A stretch of 64,000 nt of DNA, from NCBI GenBank assembly GCA_017303835.1, contig JAFLBI010000001.1, positions 496,001-560,000 of the forward strand, in the 5' to 3' direction. A model generated the notes under the pieces. It was given only the letters and a program-made list of their open reading frames with translations. It did no database searches and had not been told where the DNA came from. The DNA comes from Chitinophagales bacterium. GTDB taxonomy: Bacteria; Bacteroidota; Bacteroidia; Chitinophagales; Chitinophagaceae. Numbering within the stretch: the stretch's first letter is position 1; every line of letters starts with the position of its first letter. The position numbers and the translations under genes were made by a program. Positions 54,814-61,977 of the stretch are shown in pieces.

Positions 54814-55533
54814 CTATGCAGCTTGCTGTGTGATGTATCTTACCAGACTTCTTTTTGCAATCGGCAAAAGGGTTTCTTCTATTGGGAAACTGAAACTGGT
54901 TTCAATAGCATATACAGCTGGATTGGGGATAGCCGTTCTGTTACGAATCAATTCAGCTTTGATGTTTTCAAACGTGTTCACAAAGTTGCGTTGCCAAACA
55001 TCCACAAACTCTGTACGCATGCTTCTGTATTGTGCATCGTGTTTTTCGAAAATACTTAAGCGGTATTGGTAAACCCAGGTATTGTGGGCTTTACCCTCAC
55101 AAAGCATAAAATACCCTTCCTGATGGTCTAATGGTATGATGCCTACCGGTGCTATTTGCAATTTGTCTTCCACAAACTCGTAAATCTCCGTGCCGTCATG
55201 AATGCTTTGCTTCATTCTGTCTGTTGCAAAATGAATAATTGATTCGAGTTCTTGCATCAGCTCATCATCCTCAATCATGGATTCATACAAGAGTTGCAAT
55301 TTCTCCAGTTGCATGCCCGTAAATTTTTTCGGGAATTGCTCCTGCAGATATTGTTTATTCTCTTTGAATGCAATAAGGTTATTGTAATGGAAGATTAAAT
55401 CGGCCAGTTGTGGGTATAATTTCTGTTCGTTAAAATGACGATTGATTTCTTGCAAATAGGCGAGAAGCGTATACTTCTTCAGTTCAAAATCAATGTATCC
55501 ATCGGCAAACCAGGTTTGAGACAGTGTTTTCAT
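54814..55533 (-). CDS. Conserved hypothetical protein
   Basis: A 239-residue cytoplasmic protein without signal peptide, membrane segment or known motif. The N-terminal 120 residues look helical (e.g. KYTLLAYLQEINRHFNEQKLYP); the C-terminal part is a mixed alpha/beta region (APVGIIPLDHQEGYFMLCEG). I do not recognise the family. Good codon usage, a sensible start and clean flanks support that it is real. Confidence 0.82.
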   Translation of the reverse strand: MKTLSQTWFADGYIDFELKKYTLLAYLQEINRHFNEQKLYPQLADLIFHYNNLIAFKENKQYLQEQFPKKFTGMQLEKLQLLYESMIEDDELMQELESIIHFATDRMKQSIHDGTEIYEFVEDKLQIAPVGIIPLDHQEGYFMLCEGKAHNTWVYQYRLSIFEKHDAQYRSMRTEFVDVWQRNFVNTFENIKAELIRNRTAIPNPAVYAIETSFSFPIEETLLPIAKRSLVRYITQQAA

Positions 55534-55628
55534 AGCGGCTGATTTTCACACATAATTTACTGCAGCAGTTCGAGCTAATGCAGTTTTGTTTATCAACAGT
55601 ATGTGAAAATGCATAACTGGCTTAGGCG

Positions 55629-56336
55629 TTAGTCAACAGCCCCGGCTGCTTTTTTGCTGCCCTTGGTTCTTTCCAGATCAAATTGTAAACCTATCAAAAA
55701 GAAGTTTCTTCCTGTCTCATCATTGATTCGATAATCAAACTGTGAGAGATAGCCGGTCTGGATACTCACATTGGAACTAATACTCTTACTGATACCAATA
55801 AACACACGATTGCGCTCGAAATAAGGCGCGCGATCTGTAAAGAAGAGTTCATTGTATGCACTGATTGTTGGCGCTTGCTTATTCGTAGTAGATAAAGGCA
55901 AGGATACATTCAGGCGATACCTGAATCTGTTACGATAACCATCACTGGTAAATCTTTGTTCAGCTCTATAGCGATGCTCGAATCGAAGCCGTTTCAATTG
56001 TTGTTGCATCACCAATTGCTGCCATAGACGGGTTTCATCATTGTTCATAGGTGTTTTGAAATTGCCGCCTTCTGCATAGGTGTTGTAATCGCCGCCCCCC
56101 AATGTAAATGCAAATTGATCGCTGAGTCGATAGGTGATGCCCAGTTTCCACTCATAATAGTGGTAGTTATTGTAAAAACGCAGGGAGCGCAATTGTGCTT
56201 CGCCAAAACCACTCCATTTGTTGTTGTGTGTGTATTTCAGGTTGATGACATTCCAACTACCTAAGGCATCGGTTTGGGCATGCAGTTGAAATGCAACGCA
56301 AACAAAAATTAGTATAGTGAGTAGCAGTTTTCGCAT
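55629..56336 (-). CDS. DUF2490 outer-membrane beta-barrel protein
   Basis: A 235-residue protein with signal peptide (MRKLLLTILIFVCVAFQLHAQ) and alternating aromatic strands (NKWSGFGEAQLRSLRFYNNYHYYEWKLG, RFEHRYRAEQRF) typical of DUF2490, a family predicted to form a small outer-membrane barrel. Its start codon begins inside the U-run of the terminator of the upstream gene, so it has almost no leader of its own. Confidence 0.9.
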   Translation of the reverse strand: MRKLLLTILIFVCVAFQLHAQTDALGSWNVINLKYTHNNKWSGFGEAQLRSLRFYNNYHYYEWKLGITYRLSDQFAFTLGGGDYNTYAEGGNFKTPMNNDETRLWQQLVMQQQLKRLRFEHRYRAEQRFTSDGYRNRFRYRLNVSLPLSTTNKQAPTISAYNELFFTDRAPYFERNRVFIGISKSISSNVSIQTGYLSQFDYRINDETGRNFFLIGLQFDLERTKGSKKAAGAVD

Positions 56337-56364
56337 AAAAAAGGTGCTCTCTGCGGAGCACCTT
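56337..56364 (-). terminator. Intrinsic terminator of the E2 gene
   Basis: Nine-base perfect stem (56341-56349 with 56356-56364), six-base loop, U-run on the minus strand directly before the DUF2490 start codon. Confidence 0.85.
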
Positions 56365-56387
56365 GCAAGTAAATATAAAATCAGGTT

Positions 56388-58064
56388 TTAAATAACAGCG
56401 ATTCTGTTAATTGATTCCACAACGATCTCACGGTTCACATCCCAGGCTTCAAATTCCTTAGCCACGTCTGTGAGGAATTGTGCGCCAATGCTACCATCTA
56501 CGATTCGATGATCATAGCTCATGCTGAGGTACATCATATGACGGATACCAATGAAATCACCCTTGTCGGTTTCAATGACCACAGGACGCTTCTTAATGGC
56601 ACCTACAGCCAGAATAGCCACTTGGGGCTGGTTGATAATAGGTGTGCCCATCAAGCTGCCGAATGTACCCACATTGGTGAGCGTGAATGTGCCACCTTGC
56701 GTATCATCAGGCTTCAGTTTGTTATTGCGGGCTGAGTCGGCCAGATGGTTTACCCAGCGGCTCAAACCAAGTAGGTTCAGCTGATCTGCACTCTTGATAA
56801 CAGGAACGATGAGGTTACCTGTTGGCAGGGCAGTAGCCATACCGATATTGATGTCTTTCTTTAGAATAATCTTATCGCCCTCTACAGATGCATTGATCAT
56901 GGGGTAACGCTTCATCACTTTCACAATAGCTTCAATGAACATCGGTGTGAAAGTAAGTTTGCCGCCTTCCAGTGTTTCAAACTTCTCTTTGATTCGGTTG
57001 CGCCAGTTCACCATATTGGTCACGTCTGCTTCAACGAAAGAAGTCACGTGCGGACTAGTCTGCTTGCTCATCACCATGTGATTGGCGATTAGCTTACGCA
57101 TACGATCCATCTCAATGATTTCTGTTGCACCAGAAGAGAATACAGGCGGTGGCGTACCGGCTGCAGTGGTTGTAATCACCTGTGGTGCAGTTTGTGCAGG
57201 GGCCGGACTAATCACTTGCTGAACAGGAGCGGGCTGAGGTGCTGGCGCTACTGGCTGTGGAGCAGGTGCAAATCTTGGCGTTGGCTGAATGGGTGCGGCA
57301 ACTGGTTCTGGCGTAGGCTGCGGTTCAGTTGTGTAAACTGGTGCTGCAGGAGCTGTGTATACAGGCTCTGGCTCAGGCATGGCTACAGGCGCTGGAGCAG
57401 GAGCAGCAACAGGCTGTGCCACAGGCGTAGGTTCTGGAGCAGGTGTATATGCAGGTGCTGCAGTTGGTGCAGGCTGTGGTGCCACAAACGCAGGTACTTT
57501 GCCAGCGCGTTTGTCAGCAACATACTGCAGCACATCTTTCTTGGTAACACGACCTTCAGCACCGGTACCGGGAATTCTTTCCAGTTCGCTCAAGCTGATG
57601 CCTTCGCTGTTGGCGATGTTTAATACCAATGGTGAGTAGAAACGGTTATTGCCAGGAACAACAGGTGTGTTGGTAGGCACATAAGGAACAGTTTCAGGTT
57701 CTACAGGCGCTGGCGGCGGGGTGGGTGCGGAATAAACGGGCTGTGGTTGTGGCTGAGGAGCCGGCGCAGGTGCAGGTTGTGGAGCTGCTGCGGCTACAGG
57801 TGCTGCTGGTGTTGCAACGGCACCACCTGTCTCAATACGTGCGATAACAGCACCAATAGGTACCACATCGTTTACGTTGTAGAGAATTTCGGTAATGACA
57901 CCTGCGGCAGTAGAGGGAACCTCACTGTCTACCTTATCTGTTGCAATATCCAATACAGTCTCTTCGAGTTGAACGGAGTCGCCCACTTTCTTGTGCCATT
58001 TCAGAATGGTCGCCTCCATAATGCTTTCGCCCAGTTTGGGCATTACCAGTTCAGCAATTGCCAT
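56388..58064 (-). CDS. 2-oxo acid dehydrogenase E2 (dihydrolipoyl acyltransferase)
   Basis: A 558-residue E2 core subunit. The N-terminal lipoyl domain (1-80) carries the lipoylated Lys44 (DIATDKVDSE). Long Ala/Pro linkers flank an E1/E3-binding domain (about 145-190, YSPLVLNIANSEGISLSELE). The catalytic domain (about 320-558) has the active-site motif YDHRIVDG near residue 517. It could belong to the branched-chain, pyruvate or 2-oxoglutarate complex; the sequence does not decide this, and no E1 or E3 gene is adjacent. The C-terminal half of the linker (about 190-300) is unusually rich in Pro, Ala and Gln. Confidence 0.93.
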   Translation of the reverse strand: MAIAELVMPKLGESIMEATILKWHKKVGDSVQLEETVLDIATDKVDSEVPSTAAGVITEILYNVNDVVPIGAVIARIETGGAVATPAAPVAAAAPQPAPAPAPQPQPQPVYSAPTPPPAPVEPETVPYVPTNTPVVPGNNRFYSPLVLNIANSEGISLSELERIPGTGAEGRVTKKDVLQYVADKRAGKVPAFVAPQPAPTAAPAYTPAPEPTPVAQPVAAPAPAPVAMPEPEPVYTAPAAPVYTTEPQPTPEPVAAPIQPTPRFAPAPQPVAPAPQPAPVQQVISPAPAQTAPQVITTTAAGTPPPVFSSGATEIIEMDRMRKLIANHMVMSKQTSPHVTSFVEADVTNMVNWRNRIKEKFETLEGGKLTFTPMFIEAIVKVMKRYPMINASVEGDKIILKKDINIGMATALPTGNLIVPVIKSADQLNLLGLSRWVNHLADSARNNKLKPDDTQGGTFTLTNVGTFGSLMGTPIINQPQVAILAVGAIKKRPVVIETDKGDFIGIRHMMYLSMSYDHRIVDGSIGAQFLTDVAKEFEAWDVNREIVVESINRIAVI

Positions 58065-58160
58065 AGCTAACGTGCTGTTTTTATGGGTGATGTACCCGCT
58101 AATCCATCCAATACTACCGGCTGTATCACAAGCAATCTCAGTATGTTTTTATGCAGCAGG

Positions 58161-58187
58161 CTATTTGAAAATCTTCATTTTCAATAG
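58161..58187. other. Imperfect hairpin between cinA and the E2 gene
   Basis: CTATTTGAAAAT pairs with ATTTTCAATAG (one bulged T, loop CTTC). No U-run follows on either strand. The 217-base gap otherwise shows nothing I can name. Confidence 0.35.
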
Positions 58188-58281
58188 TTCAGCAGACATA
58201 ATTTATCTCACTGACAATCAACTAAAATGCACACAGCCACTTACTAATGAACAAATGTAGAAGAATGCTGTGGAAAATTGT

Positions 58282-59538
58282 TCAGGTCTTATCCACAATC
58301 AACTCTCTCAAGTATAACAAAGCTTGGGTAGCTGTTAATTCAATATTCCTTTTTCTATCGAATCGAAAATGCATTTTTTTGGCCATTACTTTTTCCTTGC
58401 TGGCAACTGCCATCCAAACAGTGCCCACTGGTTTATCGGGTAAGCCGCCACCGGGCCCCATAATACCGCTTACTGCTACTGCATAATCTGTTTTCATGTT
58501 TGCCAAAGCCCCCTTTACCATCTGGGTAACTACCTTCTCACTTACAGCACCATGCTGGGCCATTTCTTCGTGATCTACTCCTAGGAGTTGTTCTTTCAAA
58601 TCGTATGCATAACTCACCACGCTACCCATGTAGTAATCAGATGAGCCGGCAACACTGGTCAACAGGTGGGCAATATAACCGCCGGTGCAGCTTTCGGCAG
58701 TAGACACTGTCTGGCCTTTAGCCTTTAATAGTTTTCCGATAACCACCTCCACCGGTTCGTCATGATCAGTGATTAGCACATCATGTACTGCATCCTTAAG
58801 TTGTTGAAAATGATGGTCAATAAGCCTATCTAATTCAACTTTATTTACAGACCAGCCGCTTAGTCTTAAACGTACCATCCCGTAGTTAGGCAGGTAAGCT
58901 AGTTTGAGTTCAGCAGGCAGGATAGCTTCCACATCCTTGATTCTTTCTGCTAGAAATGATTCGCCTACGCCGGCTGTCAGCAGGGTTCTGTGCGCAACAT
59001 ATCCGGCTTGGTATTTTTCCTGAATCAGCGGTAGCACATGGTTATGCATAATCCATTTCATCTCATGTGGAACGCCTGGCATAGAGATAAAGATCTTGCC
59101 ATTCTTTTCGAACAACATGCCTGGGGCTGTACCTCGCTCATTTATTAAGACGGTGCAGGTGTCCGGCACTTCGGCTTGTTTGCGGTTACGCTCAATCATC
59201 GGGCGCTTCAGGATGTTCTCAAAAATATTGGTTACATGGTCCAAAGTAGGTTGGTGCATCACCATCTTGCCGCCAAAGTATTCACACAATAAAGGCTTGG
59301 TGATATCGTCAGCTGTTGGGCCTAAACCACCTGTAATCAGGATAATATCGGCCTCATCTTGTTCTGCATCCAGCGCATCCCAGATATCCTGCCACACATC
59401 ACCTACAGCCACACGATGCCTTACAAGAACGCCCTGCTTGTTCAATTCCTGAGCAATCCAGGCGCTGTTGGTATCAATCACCTGTCCAATCAGCAGTTCA
59501 TCCCCAATCGTGATCACCGATGCAAAAACTTTTTCCAT
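58282..59538 (-). CDS. cinA: CinA family protein / nicotinamide-nucleotide amidohydrolase
   Basis: A 418-residue two-domain protein started at the ATG at 59536-59538 (MEKVFASVITIGDELLIGQV). The N-terminal MoaB/MogA-like COG1058 domain (about 1-170; ITGGLGPTADDITK) is joined to the C-terminal PncC domain (about 250-418; TAESCTGGYIAHLLTSVAGSSDYYMG and SGIMGPGGGLPDKPVGTVW), which deamidates NMN in pyridine-nucleotide recycling. Relatives are also called competence/damage-inducible, which is a historical name. Confidence 0.95.
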   Translation of the reverse strand: MEKVFASVITIGDELLIGQVIDTNSAWIAQELNKQGVLVRHRVAVGDVWQDIWDALDAEQDEADIILITGGLGPTADDITKPLLCEYFGGKMVMHQPTLDHVTNIFENILKRPMIERNRKQAEVPDTCTVLINERGTAPGMLFEKNGKIFISMPGVPHEMKWIMHNHVLPLIQEKYQAGYVAHRTLLTAGVGESFLAERIKDVEAILPAELKLAYLPNYGMVRLRLSGWSVNKVELDRLIDHHFQQLKDAVHDVLITDHDEPVEVVIGKLLKAKGQTVSTAESCTGGYIAHLLTSVAGSSDYYMGSVVSYAYDLKEQLLGVDHEEMAQHGAVSEKVVTQMVKGALANMKTDYAVAVSGIMGPGGGLPDKPVGTVWMAVASKEKVMAKKMHFRFDRKRNIELTATQALLYLRELIVDKT

Positions 59539-59572
59539 GCTTTTGGCTAATTTGAGCGAAAGTAAAACAGTT

Positions 59573-60955
59573 ATGATGAAGGCCTGTTCGCGCTTGCTTA
59601 TTTTATTTCTGCCCTTTTTCGCGCTTGCGCAAAAAGAAACGGAGCTGGAACAGGCCATGCGGCGCTTTATGGCAGATGAACAAATGCGGTATGGACAAGC
59701 GGGATTGGTAGTAAAGGAGTTGCAAACCAGCAAAGTGCTGATTGATTGGAATGGGTCTATCGGACTGGCACCGGCCAGCACGCAGAAAATCTTTACAGCA
59801 GCAGCGGCCTTGGATCAGTTGGGGGTGGGCTTTCAATACAATACCTCGCTTTTGTATGATGGGCAAGTGAATAAAGGTGTTTTGTATGGCGATTTAATTA
59901 TCCAAGGCTCCGGCGATCCCAGCTTTGGCAGTTGGCGATATGCGCAAACAAAAGCACAGCAGGATTTGTCTGCCTGGACAAATGCTTTGAAAAATGCCGG
60001 TATCAGGGAAGTGCGTGGACAAATTAAAGTCAATCAAAACGGGTTTAGTCAGCAACCATTACCTGGTGGATGGATATGGGATGATATGGGTAATTATTAT
60101 GGTGCGGGGTCTTGGGGAATCAATTGGCGTGAAAATCAATTTGATCTCATCATGGTGCCTGGTGACAAAGCAGGAGATAGTCTCAAGGCATGGCGCATGG
60201 AGCCAATGATTCCTTATTTGCAATTCCAAAATCGTATTACTACGGGTAAGCCGGGTAGTGGCGACAATGGCTATATCTATTCGCCACCTTATGCAACGCA
60301 TGGTTTTGCAGAAGGCACCATCCCCGCTGGTGTCAACAGTTTCACGATAGCTGGGGCGATGCCCAATCCTTTTTCTGTATTAGCACAAACACTGGAGCGT
60401 AATCTACAAGCTGCAGGCATAGCATTTAATAACAATACGACCACGAGTGCAAAGCAAGATGGGGTGTTGTTGCACGCTTATGCATCGCCAAACATGGATA
60501 GTCTTGTGTATTGGTTTATGCAGAAAAGTATCAATCTCTATGGAGAAGCTTTGCTGAAAACATTGGCTCAACAAAAAAATGGTATCGGTAGTACAGATGC
60601 AGGTGTGCAATGGATGCGCAAATACTGGCAGGAGCGGGGTATTGATCCCAATGCGTTACGCATGGTGGATGGGAGCGGACTCTCGCCATTGAACAGAAAT
60701 ACAGCTTATGCACAAATTGCCGCATTAGAATTTGCAAGCAGGCAAACCTGGTTTTCGGCTTATTTGCAGTCCTTTCCCATCAATAATCAAATGCAATTGA
60801 AAAGTGGTACGATACAAGGTGCTAAAGCCTATTGTGGGTATTATACCAATGTTTCAGGAACCACTTACCTGATTTCATTTCTAGTCAATAATTACAACGG
60901 CAGCGCATCAGCCATTACGCGCAAGATGTTTGCAGTGCTGGATGTATTAAAGTAA
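59573..60955 (+). CDS. dacB: D-alanyl-D-alanine carboxypeptidase/endopeptidase (PBP4 family)
   Basis: A 460-residue periplasmic penicillin-binding protein (S13) that trims or cleaves peptidoglycan cross-links. The signal peptide (MKACSRLLILFLPFFALAQ) sets the start at 59573 or 59576. The active-site SxxK is Ser69-Thr-Gln-Lys72 (PASTQK), the SxN motif is in GSGLSPLNRN, and KSG (LKSGTIQGAKAYCGY) replaces KTG. It is divergent from cinA with only 34 bases between the starts. Confidence 0.95.
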   Translation: MMKACSRLLILFLPFFALAQKETELEQAMRRFMADEQMRYGQAGLVVKELQTSKVLIDWNGSIGLAPASTQKIFTAAAALDQLGVGFQYNTSLLYDGQVNKGVLYGDLIIQGSGDPSFGSWRYAQTKAQQDLSAWTNALKNAGIREVRGQIKVNQNGFSQQPLPGGWIWDDMGNYYGAGSWGINWRENQFDLIMVPGDKAGDSLKAWRMEPMIPYLQFQNRITTGKPGSGDNGYIYSPPYATHGFAEGTIPAGVNSFTIAGAMPNPFSVLAQTLERNLQAAGIAFNNNTTTSAKQDGVLLHAYASPNMDSLVYWFMQKSINLYGEALLKTLAQQKNGIGSTDAGVQWMRKYWQERGIDPNALRMVDGSGLSPLNRNTAYAQIAALEFASRQTWFSAYLQSFPINNQMQLKSGTIQGAKAYCGYYTNVSGTTYLISFLVNNYNGSASAITRKMFAVLDVLK

Positions 60956-60979
60956 TTATCTTCATCGCAAACACTGCAT

Positions 60980-61411
60980 ATGAAAAAAGCACAGAATTTT
61001 CAGAACCACACCCGTCTGGTTCGCGGATGGCATTTTTACACATTCGCTTTACTACTTGCAACCTTAATTGGTTCATTTGTGAACTTATATCATGCTGCGC
61101 CTGAAGTACATTATAGCGCTGCTTTAATTTGCTGCATATTACTCGTGATGGGCGCTTTCTTCTGGTACATTCGTGCATTTGCTTTGAAAGCGCAGGATAG
61201 AGCCATTCGTGCTGAAGAAAATTTTAGACATTTTATTTTAACAGGCAAGCCGCTTCCAAGTGGTCTGCGCTTGAGTCAGATTATTGCGCTGCGTTTTGCA
61301 TCGGATGCAGAATTACCTGCATTGGCTGAGCGTGCTATTCAGGAAAAATTATCCAATAAACAAATTAAGCAGGCTGTTCAGGAATGGCGTGCCGACTATA
61401 ATCGTGTTTAA
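60980..61411 (+). CDS. DUF6526 membrane protein
   Basis: A 143-residue protein with two transmembrane helices (about 20-41 and 46-68) and a cytoplasmic C-terminal half ending LSNKQIKQAVQEWRADYNRV. The N-terminal KAQNFQNHTRLVRGWHF and the block RAEENFRHFILTGKPLPSGLRLSQIIALRFASDAELP match DUF6526, a Bacteroidota/Firmicutes family of unknown function. It follows dacB by 24 bases. Its stop codon overlaps the convergent thioesterase stop codon by four bases. Confidence 0.88.
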   Translation: MKKAQNFQNHTRLVRGWHFYTFALLLATLIGSFVNLYHAAPEVHYSAALICCILLVMGAFFWYIRAFALKAQDRAIRAEENFRHFILTGKPLPSGLRLSQIIALRFASDAELPALAERAIQEKLSNKQIKQAVQEWRADYNRV

Positions 61412-61821
61412 GCAATGAAATAGGGCAGGAGCTTTGCCTTCAAAACATCCGGCATGCCGGTTTTCTGTTTGGTCGCAGCATCAATGAAATAAAGTACTAC
61501 TCTGCCAACTGTTAAGAGTTTTTCCGATTCATTATATACTTCCTGATGAAATTCTATCCGTTGATCATCAGGAAGTTCTTTTAAGATGGTTCTGATGGTG
61601 AGCAGTTCATCATAATGAGCAGGGCGAAGGTATTTGGCATGCCACTCCACAATCGGCATCACCACACCCATCGCTTCCATGTCTTTATAAGTGAATCCCA
61701 GTTGGCGAATGCTTTCTGCTCTGCCTACTTCAAAGTATTGGGCATAATTGCCGTGATATACTACATCCATCTGATCAGTCTCTGCATATCGAACGCGAAT
61801 CTTCGTCTCGTGTTGGAACAT
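61408..61821 (-). CDS. Acyl-CoA thioesterase, YbgC/4HBT hot-dog family
   Basis: A 137-residue hot-dog-fold thioesterase. I start at the ATG at 61819-61821 (MFQHETKIRVRYAETDQMD), because the extra upstream residues include the promoter. The catalytic Asp is Asp16 in TDQMDVVYHGNY, the family signature. It cleaves acyl-CoA or acyl-ACP thioesters; the chain length is not predictable. Confidence 0.92.
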   Translation of the reverse strand: MFQHETKIRVRYAETDQMDVVYHGNYAQYFEVGRAESIRQLGFTYKDMEAMGVVMPIVEWHAKYLRPAHYDELLTIRTILKELPDDQRIEFHQEVYNESEKLLTVGRVVLYFIDAATKQKTGMPDVLKAKLLPYFIA

Positions 61822-61838
61822 CTTGCTTGCTTTGTTGA

Positions 61839-61846
61839 CAAAGTTA
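61839..61846 (-). promoter_or_regulatory. -7 promoter element of the thioesterase gene
   Basis: Minus-strand TAACTTTG, exact TAnnTTTG match, 17 bases upstream of the ATG. Confidence 0.5.
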
Positions 61847-61977
61847 GCGGGGTGGGATGTTTTTCCACAAATGCACGCCTGCTCAATATTCACGGAGTGC
61901 TAACAGTAACTTTAACTGGTTTTGCTTTTCCTTAAGAAAGAAAGCCAAATATTTGCCCAAATACCTACCCTCAACTC

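Noticed and set aside
57192-57639. Two open frames opposite the E2 linker
   Set aside because: They are the antisense of the Pro/Ala-rich linker, giving Gly/Ala- or Trp/Arg-rich nonsense proteins.
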